Assembly: GCF_003987335.1 (NCBI RefSeq)
Contig: NZ_PIPK01000003.1
Coordinates: 1-64,000, forward strand
Length of the DNA stretch: 64,000 bases
Reading direction: 5' to 3'
Source of the DNA: Aliidiomarina maris
Lineage (GTDB): Bacteria; Pseudomonadota; Gammaproteobacteria; Enterobacterales; Alteromonadaceae
Shown: in pieces, positions 1-7,253 of the stretch
Numbering within the stretch: the first letter of the stretch is position 1
Layout: every line of letters begins with the position of its first letter
Notes under the pieces: model-generated
Told to the model about the DNA's origin: nothing
What the model saw: the letters and a program-made list of their open reading frames with translations, nothing else
The model's database searches: none
Program-made: the position numbers and the translations under genes

Positions 1-61
1 AGGTGGAGCAACTATCGAAACACTGAAAGAATATGTACAAAGTCAGGCCATACCTGACTAG
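1..61 (+). CDS. 3' end of an unidentified gene (partial, runs in from the left)
   Basis: An open frame enters from the left edge and ends at a TAG at 59-61. It encodes a 19-residue C-terminus (GGATIETLKEYVQSQAIPD). The codon use looks normal and the gene converges on rfaH with about 90 bp between the stops. The family cannot be recognised from so short a tail. Proximity to rfaH makes a surface-polysaccharide gene possible, but that is only a guess. Confidence 0.5.
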   Translation, partial: GGATIETLKEYVQSQAIPD

Positions 62-90
62 AACCGCTGCGCGGCTCCCGCTTATATCCC

Positions 91-104
91 CGCCCGATTG
101 GGCG
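91..104. terminator. Hairpin between the convergent partial gene and rfaH
   Basis: A 5-bp GC-only stem (CGCCC, loop GATT, GGGCG), extendable past one mismatch, sits between the two convergent stop codons. No strong T-tract follows on either strand, so a terminator role is inferred mainly from position. Confidence 0.3.
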
Positions 105-154
105 AGGGTTTACGCGGATTTTGCTAAATAATGTTGAATAAATGGGCGATGCAG

Positions 155-646
155 TTAGTCTGATTTGCGCAGCTTTGCTTCGTCAATTTCAAGCTGCTGT
201 TGCTTGCCCATCATATCAATAAGAATCAAGCAACGGTCGCTGCCTTTTGGCATTTGATACACCGCCGCAAGCCCCGCAAATGGTCCTTCAGTGACTTCAA
301 CCGCATTGCCGGCGCTGAGCTCTGATTGTAGTACTTGGGGTGTAGCCGCCAAGCGTTGAAATTGCTCGATGACGGCGTTGGGTACGACACTTGGTACACC
401 ACCAAAACGCACAAAGCCCACCACGCCACGGGTACTACGAATCGCGTTGAAATTGGCACTTTGAATGTCAATTTCAATAAATAGGTAGCCTGGAAATAAG
501 GCTTCTTCGACGAGCTGACGTTTACCACGTAGCGTCTTTTGCAGTGTCACTTTGGGTAGGCAGGTCTGGTACCCTTGATTTTCTATGTGCATTTGAGCGC
601 GCGCTTCTTGACGCGGCTTACATTGCAACAGGTACCACTTCGCCAT
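155..646 (-). CDS. rfaH: Transcription antitermination protein RfaH
   Basis: A 163-residue NusG paralogue of normal RfaH length (E. coli 162). RfaH is recruited to RNA polymerase at ops sites and suppresses pausing and Rho termination in long operons for LPS, capsule and similar surface products. The N-terminal NGN domain starts WYLLQCKPRQEARA and carries the RfaH-like segments LRGKR and EALFPGYLF; a KOW-type C-terminal domain follows (EVTEGPFAGLAAVY). An upstream in-frame ATG at 670 would add eight residues (MREVKGCL), but the ATG at 646 fits the family and has AAGGGA about 7 nt upstream, so it is preferred. The gene stands alone, ending convergently with the partial gene at the left edge. 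RfaH is favoured over NusG because NusG is normally linked to secE and rplK, which are absent here. Confidence 0.93.
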   Translation of the reverse strand: MAKWYLLQCKPRQEARAQMHIENQGYQTCLPKVTLQKTLRGKRQLVEEALFPGYLFIEIDIQSANFNAIRSTRGVVGFVRFGGVPSVVPNAVIEQFQRLAATPQVLQSELSAGNAVEVTEGPFAGLAAVYQMPKGSDRCLILIDMMGKQQQLEIDEAKLRKSD

Positions 647-791
647 CAGACATCCCTTTACTTCTCGCACACTACTTATCTAGCGACGGGCTATGTCAAG
701 TATCATAGTCGCGCTTGATCATTAAGCAGTGTACATCGCATTTTCGAATTTAACCAATTTTAACTATGTAAATTATATTTGTTAAGTAAAT

Positions 792-824
792 AAAAAAGCG
801 ACCGAGCGTTAAGTTCGGTCGCTT
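792..824 (-). terminator. Rho-independent terminator after the 864-1199 gene
   Basis: A perfect 10-bp stem (AAGCGACCGA at 796-805, TCGGTCGCTT at 815-824) is followed on the minus strand by a run of T (A792-A797 on the plus strand). It lies 40 nt past the stop codon of the minus-strand gene at 864. Confidence 0.85.
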
Positions 825-863
825 GTATAGATTTACCTAATAATATTAAGTAAATCTTAAGGA

Positions 864-1199
864 TTAGTTTTGCGCTCGCCATTCAATCATAAATTGGCCT
901 TGCATAAATTCGATAACACCTTCATAGACTGGCATCACCGTGCTGCGTAAACGATTATGAATAAGCTGCTCGATGAGTTGTACAATTCGGTCTTTAATGC
1001 CTAATTCTCGCAGGTGAGCTTCCGCGTTCTCATTGAATGACCAAGCCACAAAGTTAGGCGCGGAATGCTGGCCTTCGGCACGAAAAATAACACTGCCGCT
1101 CAGGTTATTCAGGACTGGGTATTGCTGATGCAGGCGCATTAATGCACTTTGTTCAAAATCGTGTTCTGGCATGAAACTTCCCATTTGTTTTTCGCTCAT
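864..1199 (-). CDS. Small protein of unknown function (111 aa)
   Basis: The 111-residue product is soluble-looking, with no signal peptide, membrane segment or recognisable motif. It has a mixed acidic/basic composition with two aromatic-rich stretches (NFVAWSFNEN, EGVIEFMQGQFMIEW). Coding is supported by a clean terminator just downstream and by the absence of REP sequence within it. No convincing ribosome site is seen before the ATG; internal ATGs at codons 6 and 10 are alternatives. The gene lies between the terminator at 1219-1241 and rfaH, so it appears to be a single transcription unit. I do not recognise the family. Confidence 0.6.
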   Translation of the reverse strand: MSEKQMGSFMPEHDFEQSALMRLHQQYPVLNNLSGSVIFRAEGQHSAPNFVAWSFNENAEAHLRELGIKDRIVQLIEQLIHNRLRSTVMPVYEGVIEFMQGQFMIEWRAQN

Positions 1200-1218
1200 A
1201 CGTGAGCTTTATTTTTAC

Positions 1219-1241
1219 CAAAAAAACGCCTTTATCAAGGC
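1219..1241 (-). terminator. Minus-strand terminator at the end of the repeat array
   Basis: Stem GCCTT/AAGGC (1228-1232 with 1237-1241, loop TATC) is followed on the minus strand by G and seven T. It would stop minus-strand transcripts coming from the KpsC-like gene through the 164-bp repeats before they reach the 864-1199 gene. Confidence 0.65.
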
Positions 1242-1289
1242 ATTAAACAGATGAATACTAAATATTTACGTTGTGTTTGCATGCAATCG

Positions 1290-2020
1290 CGCAACCGTTG
1301 GGCATGCCGCACCAAAAAAACCAAATTCAACACCATACGAATGCATGCCGTTCCAACATCGCGAACCGTAGGGCATGCTTCGCATGCCATTCCACCATTG
1401 CGCGGCGGCAGGCGAAGCCTGCCCTACGTCAACACACAACACCGCATACCCGTAGGGCATGCCGTGCATGCCGCACCGCAAATCCCGAATTCACCGCCAT
1501 ACGAATGCATGCCGTTCCAACATCGCGAACCGTAGGGCATGCTTCGCATGCCATTCCACCATTGCGCGGCGGCAGGCAAAGCCTGCCCTACGTCAACACA
1601 CAACACCGCATACCCGTAGGGCATGCCGTGCATGCCGCACCGCAAATCCCGAATTCACCGCCATACGAATGCATGCCGTTCCAACATCGCGAACCGTAGG
1701 GCATGCTTCGCATGCCATTCCACCATTGCGCGGCGGCAGGCAAAGCCTGCCCTACGTCAACACACAACACCGCACACCCGTTGGGCATGCCGTGCATGCC
1801 GCACCGCAAATCCCGAATTCACCGCCATACGAATGCATGCCGTTCCAACATCGCGAACCGTAGGGCATGCTTCGCATGCCATTCCACCATTGCGCGGCGG
1901 CAGGCGAAGCCTGCCCTACGTCAACACACAACATCGCACACCCGTAGGGCATGTCGTGCATGCCGCACCGCAAATCCCAAATTCACCGCCATACGAATGC
2001 ATGCCGTGCATGCCGCACCG
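1290..2020. repeat. Tandem array of about 4.5 copies of a 164-bp unit built from REP-like palindromes
   Basis: The same anchor (GCGAACCGTAGGGCATGC) recurs at 1361, 1525, 1689 and 1853, exactly 164 bp apart, with partial copies at both ends. Each unit contains a GTAGGG-headed palindrome GGCATGCTTCGCATGCC, an inverted partner GGCAGGCGAAGCCTGCC followed by CTACG, and a third palindrome GGCATGCCGTGCATGCC. Copies differ by only a few substitutions, such as GCGAAGC versus GCAAAGC in the second loop. The long open frames across the array cycle through all three frames because 164 is not a multiple of three, so the stretch is taken as non-coding. It fills the whole gap between the 864-1199 gene and the KpsC-like gene. 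Confidence 0.95.
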
Positions 2021-2021
2021 A

Positions 2022-3017
2022 TTAAGGTTGCAGCCAGCGCAACCAACGCGGCAGGCGTTGCCGCAAATTATGTCGGCGTTGCGCCTCTTCCAACGCGGCG
2101 GGCCGTGCTTTAGCCGCCAGCTCAATGGCTTGTTCGACGTCCAGACGCTGACTATCAAACGGGTTCACATAACGGCTGTAGCCGACCATGTAAGCGTGCA
2201 CCAGCTGCGCCAGGCCATGCGCCAGTTCACCACTCTGCGCCGGCGCTGGCAGGGTATCTTCAGTTAAGCCCCACCCCGCATAAAATGGCATACCTTCGAC
2301 ATATAAAGGCACACCCCATAATAAAGCTTCAAAGCCAACCAATGCACTGTGCACAAACGCTGCATCGGCCTGCGCCAATACATCCGCCGCGTACTGCTTC
2401 GGTCTCAACACCACCAGCTTATGCGTCGGAAACGCCTGCTGCGCTTTAGACGTCAACAACGCCGTCACTGCCCGACTTGCCTTCACATCACCACCTAACG
2501 GCGTTGGCTCAGCAATCACCACGACATAGCGGCCGTCGGGCACCTGGGGGCCAAGCGTGTGGTTATACTTCGACACTCGTTGCTGCTTCCAGCTACGAAT
2601 AATCCCTTGTGCACGAGCGAGTTCGGCATCATCAATACCTGCCTTGATTAAACCCGCCAGGTACGTATCACGGTCTGACGCGTTCACATGACCGACGTGA
2701 TCGACGGTCATCGACACCGCGTTGGATTTCTTATAATCAATGGTATGAATCGGCCCAAACTCGGTATACAAAATCGGTAACTCAAGTGCGGTACTCGCCG
2801 CCATCACTTTGCGCATCGGTCGCCCCACCCCGTGCATAATCACCGCGCATGCGGCGTTTAGCATTAGTGGCGTGTGGGTCACCTTGCAGCCCAGCAACTC
2901 ATCCAGGGTTTTCACTTCAGAAATGATAGGGGTGACGCATAGAACGCGATGCTCAGTGCCCGCTTTATCGTGCACAATGTCTTTTACGTGCCCATGGGGC
3001 TCTGCTTTTTTAAGCAT
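2022..3017 (-). CDS. KpsC-like capsular polysaccharide glycosyltransferase, single-domain
   Basis: A 331-residue protein matching one half of KpsC, the enzyme that places beta-Kdo linker residues on the phosphatidylglycerol anchor of group 2 capsules. The signature segment FVHSALVGFEALLWGVPLY followed by GMPFYAGWGLTED is clear near residues 250-285, and the KpsC-like SKYNHTLGP motif near residue 155 is present. Full KpsC is about 675 residues with two such domains; this protein has only one. The ATG at 3017 is chosen because the longer frame (ATG 3080) would begin inside the terminator hairpin of the upstream gene. No other capsule gene is visible nearby apart from rfaH. The stop lies right at the edge of the 164-bp repeat array. 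The capsule role is inferred from the family; the acceptor is unknown. Confidence 0.75.
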   Translation of the reverse strand: MLKKAEPHGHVKDIVHDKAGTEHRVLCVTPIISEVKTLDELLGCKVTHTPLMLNAACAVIMHGVGRPMRKVMAASTALELPILYTEFGPIHTIDYKKSNAVSMTVDHVGHVNASDRDTYLAGLIKAGIDDAELARAQGIIRSWKQQRVSKYNHTLGPQVPDGRYVVVIAEPTPLGGDVKASRAVTALLTSKAQQAFPTHKLVVLRPKQYAADVLAQADAAFVHSALVGFEALLWGVPLYVEGMPFYAGWGLTEDTLPAPAQSGELAHGLAQLVHAYMVGYSRYVNPFDSQRLDVEQAIELAAKARPAALEEAQRRHNLRQRLPRWLRWLQP

Positions 3018-3064
3018 AGTGTATTGCCATTTTAACCAATGCCGGGGCAATGTAACTGATATAG

Positions 3065-3092
3065 AAATGCCGGGCAACATGGCCCGGCATTT
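3065..3092 (-). terminator. Terminator of the outer-membrane protein gene
   Basis: A perfect stem of about 10 bp (AATGCCGGGC with GCCCGGCATT) lies 31 nt past the stop of the minus-strand gene at 3123 and is followed by a short T-rich run (ATTTC). It ends about 50 nt before the KpsC-like start. Confidence 0.65.
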
Positions 3093-3122
3093 AATATCGT
3101 TCAGATGTCATCTAAGCAACGA

Positions 3123-3653
3123 TCAGAAGTTGTAAGTTAAACCTACACGTACTTCGTTGTCTACGCCGCTGGTGTTTACACGGTAGCCCACGTCACCAGA
3201 CAGGTTTTGCAGGAACTCATAGCGGAAACGAGCGCCAACTGAGAAGAAGCCGTCTAAAACGGTGTCATAACGCGCGTCAACAATAAAGCGTGAAAATTCG
3301 TCAAACTTAGTGGTGAAACCAGCACCAGCAAAAACGCCTGTGTCGCTGGAGTCGAAAGAGTTACTTGGGTAATCAATGTGAGACACACCCGCTTGCAAGA
3401 AAGTATCCACGTCTTGCTGCTGACCGAAGTCAACAAAGTACATGCCGCCAACACGTAAAGTGAAGTCAGCAGCGTCAGTTAATTCTGCACCCAGAACCAG
3501 GTTCGGGTTAACACGGGTAGAGCCTTCAACGTAGACATCGCTGTTGCCCCAGTCATAAATACCACCACTTACATACGTGAAATCGTCGGCTTGGGCCGCG
3601 GTGGTTGCCATCATGCCTGCAGCTGCTGCTAGTGCGATAATAGATTTTTTCAT
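3123..3653 (-). CDS. Small outer-membrane beta-barrel protein
   Basis: A 176-residue secreted protein with a clear signal peptide (MKKSIIALAAAAGMMATTAAQA, cleavage before DDF). The mature part is a run of alternating polar/hydrophobic strands (FTLRVGGMYFVDF, FSVGARFRYEF, EVRVGLTYNF) ending in Phe, the usual C-terminal signature recognised by the BAM machinery. The size suggests an 8-stranded barrel. The start at 3653 has a strong ribosome site (AAGGAAG); the longer open frame adds a 29-residue non-coding-looking leader. The gene has its own terminator and stands alone in an AT-rich neighbourhood. The ligand or function cannot be told from sequence. Confidence 0.82.
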   Translation of the reverse strand: MKKSIIALAAAAGMMATTAAQADDFTYVSGGIYDWGNSDVYVEGSTRVNPNLVLGAELTDAADFTLRVGGMYFVDFGQQQDVDTFLQAGVSHIDYPSNSFDSSDTGVFAGAGFTTKFDEFSRFIVDARYDTVLDGFFSVGARFRYEFLQNLSGDVGYRVNTSGVDNEVRVGLTYNF

Positions 3654-3877
3654 AAAACTACTTCCTTTTATAAAGAAATTTACGAGGCTCAATTTTGCTC
3701 GCGTTAGATAAGTAATATAGCTGAAATATCCATAATTCAAGGAAACATAGGCAACATTTAATGTTCCTTAACTATATTTAACACTATCTAAACTATAATG
3801 CTGGTTAGTTAACCAATGCCTTATATCAACACGCGGGCATGGACGATAAAAATTAACCTATTAATTTTGGTTAAAAC

Positions 3878-3894
3878 CGCCCATGCCAAGGGCG
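3878..3894 (-). terminator. Terminator of the M1 aminopeptidase gene
   Basis: Stem CGCCC/GGGCG with a 7-nt loop lies 14 nt past the stop codon and is followed on the minus strand by GTTTT. It is short but well placed. Confidence 0.55.
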
Positions 3895-3907
3895 AAAATA
3901 GACTCGC

Positions 3908-5914
3908 CTACTCAATATCCAGCATTTCTTCGATCGCATCACGGGTCAATTGATGGTACTGCGGACGCGCGCGCAAATACATCTCGCGTGTGCTATCAGC
4001 GTCCATCTCATACAAAGCAGCGTAAACAGGTACCAAGTAAGCTAACCGCCCCATCCCAAATACGATGTCGTCAACACGATGCAGTGCCGGCTCGTACTGT
4101 TCGCGAATAGCGATACCAAGCCAACTGGTTAACACGGAATTATTGCGGGTTTCACTTAAACCAAGCTCGCTATCAAGCCGCGCTAATTCGTCGCTGCTTA
4201 AGCCTTGGGGCAAATGGCGCAGGAAATACAACCGCTCGTGAATACTCCACGCTGCGAAGTCCACTTGCTCGCCCTCTAACCAAGCAGTGCGCGCATCGTC
4301 TACGCGAGCAAACGCATCGACCTCAACACGCACCCAGGTACTTGGCATGCCCGGCTCGTAGAGCCATTCTTTGACCTCTTCACGACTGACCACATCGCTA
4401 TGGTCATCGACTAGATTGGCATACAAGTACGCTTCAAATTCCTTGGTATCTAAGCTTTTAAATGCATAGTCAGCAAAATATTGACGCACGAAGGCATCAA
4501 AAGTATCGCGACCGACGCGATCTTCTAAAAAGAACAGGAACGCAGCGGCTTTATCGTATGGCACGCGGGTGAAAATCGTCTCCGGGTCGCGCTGTTCAAG
4601 CTCTAAGTGTAAGACTTGTTGGCGCTCAGACAAGGCGCCAATGGATGATTCGAGTGATTGATCTGACAGCATTCGCTGCATCAGCGCGCGGTCTTCACCA
4701 TACACTGCTTCCATGATGCGATTTTCAACATATGAGGTGAAACCCTCGTTGAGCCATAAATCGCGCCAGGTGGCGTTGGTGACTAGGTTACCTGACCAAG
4801 AGTGCGCCAGTTCATGGGCAATTAAGCTCACCAGGCTTTGATCACCCGCAATCACGGTTGGCGTGATAAACGCCAGCTGCGGATTCTCCATGCCGCCAAA
4901 AGGGAAGCTTGGTGGCAAAATTAGCTGGTCGTAGCGATCCCATGCATAGGGTCCGAACATCGCCTCAGTCACTTCCATCATATCTGTGGTGTAGGAGAAT
5001 TCTTCCACGGCCGACTGCAGTACCGACGGCTCTGCGTAAATTGCCATACGTTCGTTGAGTGCGTAAAAGTCGAGATCGCCCACCGCGATTGCCATCAAAT
5101 AAGGCGGAATCGGCTGGTTGGTTTGCATCTCGTACACGCCCGTGCGTTCAGGGTTTGGTGGGTTATTTGCACCCATTAAGCCGATGAGTTCTGGTGGTGT
5201 GGTCAAGCGCGCGCTAAAGGTTAAGCGCGAGGCCGCGGTGTCCTGAATAGGCACCCATGTACGTGCATAATGGGGTTGCGATTGGCTGTACAAATACGGG
5301 TGTTCACCACCCGCCGTGCCTTCAGGCGAAACCCAGTCGAGTCCCGTGGCTGTTGGTGAAGACGCGTAGTGAATACGTACTTGCTCGGCACGCGAGACTT
5401 GCTCGCTGTCGTCTTCAACACTGCCTTCGACATTGTTTTCGACATGGCCTTCGAATACGATTGAGATAGTCAGCGCTTGGCCAAGCACCGGGTCTTTATC
5501 GCCTAAGCGGAAGCTTCCTTCTTGCCAACTGTCATTGGCGAATATTTCGACTTGCTGAATGTCGAGATCATAGGTATCTAGCACCATGTAATTTGCGCTG
5601 GCGTCGATATATTCAAGCTCGTATTGAGCGTAACCGCGCAGTTGTTGGGCGTCAAAATCGACATCAAGATTCAAGTGCAGATGCGGTGCGCGCACTTGAT
5701 TGCTATTGGCGAAACTATGTAAGTCGCTGGTTGGTGTCGGTACGCGAAGGTGTTCGCTGGGGCGAAAGTCTGCGCTTTGTGGTTTGCTGTCTGACGGCTG
5801 AGTGCTTTGTGTATTGCTGCTGGCGTCATTGTCGTTGTTATTATCAGCGTTAGGCGAACAAGCGCTGAGCGTCGCAACCCCCGCGGCCATCAACCAATAT
5901 TGATAATTTTTCAT
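3908..5914 (-). CDS. M1 family metallo-aminopeptidase, lipoprotein
   Basis: A 668-residue zinc aminopeptidase that should remove N-terminal residues from peptides in the cell envelope. The zinc site HELAH, 18 residues, then E in WLNEGFTSYVE is intact, and the substrate-binding GGMEN segment (the GAMEN equivalent) lies before it. The C-terminal helical part resembles leukotriene A4 hydrolase-like M1 enzymes. The N-terminus is a lipoprotein signal with lipobox LSAC (Cys19), followed by a low-complexity Asn/Asp/Ser linker, so it is probably membrane-anchored. The start at 5914 has AAGGA 5-6 nt upstream; the longer open frame runs back into REP sequence and is rejected. It is flanked upstream by a REP cluster and downstream by its own terminator, so it is monocistronic. 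Confidence 0.92.
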   Translation of the reverse strand: MKNYQYWLMAAGVATLSACSPNADNNNDNDASSNTQSTQPSDSKPQSADFRPSEHLRVPTPTSDLHSFANSNQVRAPHLHLNLDVDFDAQQLRGYAQYELEYIDASANYMVLDTYDLDIQQVEIFANDSWQEGSFRLGDKDPVLGQALTISIVFEGHVENNVEGSVEDDSEQVSRAEQVRIHYASSPTATGLDWVSPEGTAGGEHPYLYSQSQPHYARTWVPIQDTAASRLTFSARLTTPPELIGLMGANNPPNPERTGVYEMQTNQPIPPYLMAIAVGDLDFYALNERMAIYAEPSVLQSAVEEFSYTTDMMEVTEAMFGPYAWDRYDQLILPPSFPFGGMENPQLAFITPTVIAGDQSLVSLIAHELAHSWSGNLVTNATWRDLWLNEGFTSYVENRIMEAVYGEDRALMQRMLSDQSLESSIGALSERQQVLHLELEQRDPETIFTRVPYDKAAAFLFFLEDRVGRDTFDAFVRQYFADYAFKSLDTKEFEAYLYANLVDDHSDVVSREEVKEWLYEPGMPSTWVRVEVDAFARVDDARTAWLEGEQVDFAAWSIHERLYFLRHLPQGLSSDELARLDSELGLSETRNNSVLTSWLGIAIREQYEPALHRVDDIVFGMGRLAYLVPVYAALYEMDADSTREMYLRARPQYHQLTRDAIEEMLDIE

Positions 5915-5939
5915 ATAAATCCTTGTTGTTATATATTCT

Positions 5940-6150
5940 GCAGACCGTAGTGCATGCCGCACCGCAAAACCCGAATTCAACACCGCACAAACGTAGGGCA
6001 TGCTTCGCATGCCGCACCGCAAATCCCGAATTCAACACCGCACAAACGCATGCCGTGCATGCCGTTCCACCATCGCATAACGGCAGGTGAAACCTGCCCT
6101 ACGTTGACATATCCACCATCGTGTGGCGGCAGGCGGAGCCTGCCCTACGT
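5940..6150. repeat. REP cluster between the aminopeptidase and fbpC
   Basis: Contains a GTAGGG-headed palindrome (5993-6013), a GGCATGC-type relic near 6048-6064, and two inverted elements at 6082-6102 (GGCAGGTGAAACCTGCC) and 6128-6148 (GGCAGGCGGAGCCTGCC), each followed by CTAC. The first inverted copy has a compensatory change on both stem arms (C to T with G to A). Linker sequences match those in the 1290-2020 array. No gene is seen between 5915 and 6191. Confidence 0.92.
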
Positions 6151-6191
6151 TGACATACCGACATTGCGCACATGCACGCTGGGCCGTAAAA

Positions 6192-7253
6192 TTACGCGGT
6201 GGTGCAATAACCGGCGTGGAATAACACCAGGTGGTCGAGGTTCATGCGCAGGCGGATTTGACTGCCGACCTGATATTCACTGTGCGATGGCGCCATACAC
6301 AACACTTCGGCGCCACCTGGCAATTGCGCGGTATACAAAAAATGCGAACCACGAAAACCGCGCGCAATAATTTTCGCCTCGCGCTCACCTGCTGGGTCGA
6401 TCACAATATCGTCGGGGCGGATTAATACGTCCACCACCTCACCGACACCCGCGTTACCAAAATGCTCACCATGCAAACACCCAAGCGGCGTCTCCACACA
6501 ACCTTGCTGGTTAATATGCCCACGCAATAAAACCCCATGACCAATAAAATCAGCCACCAAATGATGCGCGGGTCGGTGGTACAAACCATACGGCGTGTCC
6601 CACTGAAGCAATTGACCACGGTACATCATCCCGGCTTTGTCCGCCATCGCAAATGCTTCTTGCTGATCATGCGTCACTAGCAAGCCGGTAATATTCTCGG
6701 CTTTCAACACGTCACGTACTTGCGTCGCCAGCGATTCACGCAGCTCGGCGTCCAGGCTGGAAAACGGCTCGTCAAGTAAGAGCAAGCGCGGCCGCGGCGC
6801 CAATGCGCGCGCGAGCGCCACGCGCTGCTGCTGACCGCCGGACAATTGATGCGGATAGCGCGGTCCATAGCCCTCAAGGCCCACGTGCTCTAACAGCTCC
6901 GCTACACGGGCTTTTTTCTCCCCTTGGCTGGCTTTGCGTAAACCAAAACCAATATTATCTGCGACACTTAAATGCGGGAACAGTGCGAAATCTTGAAACA
7001 CCATGCCGATACCGCGGTGCTCCGGCTCGACATGACGTACCTGACCACCAGATACTTGCTCATCGGCGAGCCAAATACCGCCATCGGCAACTTGCTCAAA
7101 ACCGGCAATGGCGCGCAATAACGTGGTTTTGCCACAGCCTGAAGGCCCTAGCAAACACCCGATCTCGCCGGCTTCCAAGCTTAATGACACTTGGTTAACT
7201 ATGGTGTTGCCGCCTAAAGCGACTTCAATCGTATCAAGCTTTAACAGGCTCAT
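6192..7253 (-). CDS. fbpC: Ferric iron ABC transporter, ATP-binding subunit FbpC
   Basis: A 353-residue ABC ATPase that powers ferric iron import from the periplasm. It has Walker A GPSGCGKTT (36-44), signature LSGGQQQR, Walker B LLLLDEP followed by FSSLD, and a switch His in LLVTHDQQEA. The C-terminal third is a TOBE-type regulatory domain, as in AfuC/FbpC/PotA importers. The start overlaps the end of fbpB by 20 bp and has a good site (GAGGAAA), so translation is coupled. It is the last gene of fbpABC, all on the minus strand. Iron specificity is assigned from the partner genes and the Fur boxes; the ATPase alone could equally serve a related cation or polyamine importer. Confidence 0.9.
   Translation of the reverse strand: MSLLKLDTIEVALGGNTIVNQVSLSLEAGEIGCLLGPSGCGKTTLLRAIAGFEQVADGGIWLADEQVSGGQVRHVEPEHRGIGMVFQDFALFPHLSVADNIGFGLRKASQGEKKARVAELLEHVGLEGYGPRYPHQLSGGQQQRVALARALAPRPRLLLLDEPFSSLDAELRESLATQVRDVLKAENITGLLVTHDQQEAFAMADKAGMMYRGQLLQWDTPYGLYHRPAHHLVADFIGHGVLLRGHINQQGCVETPLGCLHGEHFGNAGVGEVVDVLIRPDDIVIDPAGEREAKIIARGFRGSHFLYTAQLPGGAEVLCMAPSHSEYQVGSQIRLRMNLDHLVLFHAGYCTTA

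Noticed and set aside
1290-2020. CRISPR array
   Set aside because: The units are identical along their whole 164-bp length with no variable spacers, and no cas genes are nearby.
1251-2267. Several overlapping open frames of 70-214 codons on both strands across the repeat array
   Set aside because: They are produced by a 164-bp repeat whose length is not a multiple of three, so the same DNA is read in all frames. No ribosome sites, no protein-like conservation, and the 214-codon frame runs into the KpsC-like gene.
3854-3876. Inverted repeat TTAACC/GGTTAA between the outer-membrane protein and aminopeptidase genes
   Set aside because: Short, AT-rich and next to the aminopeptidase terminator; not distinguishable from chance.
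5954-6370. Plus-strand open frame of 138 codons
   Set aside because: It consists of REP sequence followed by the antisense of fbpC.
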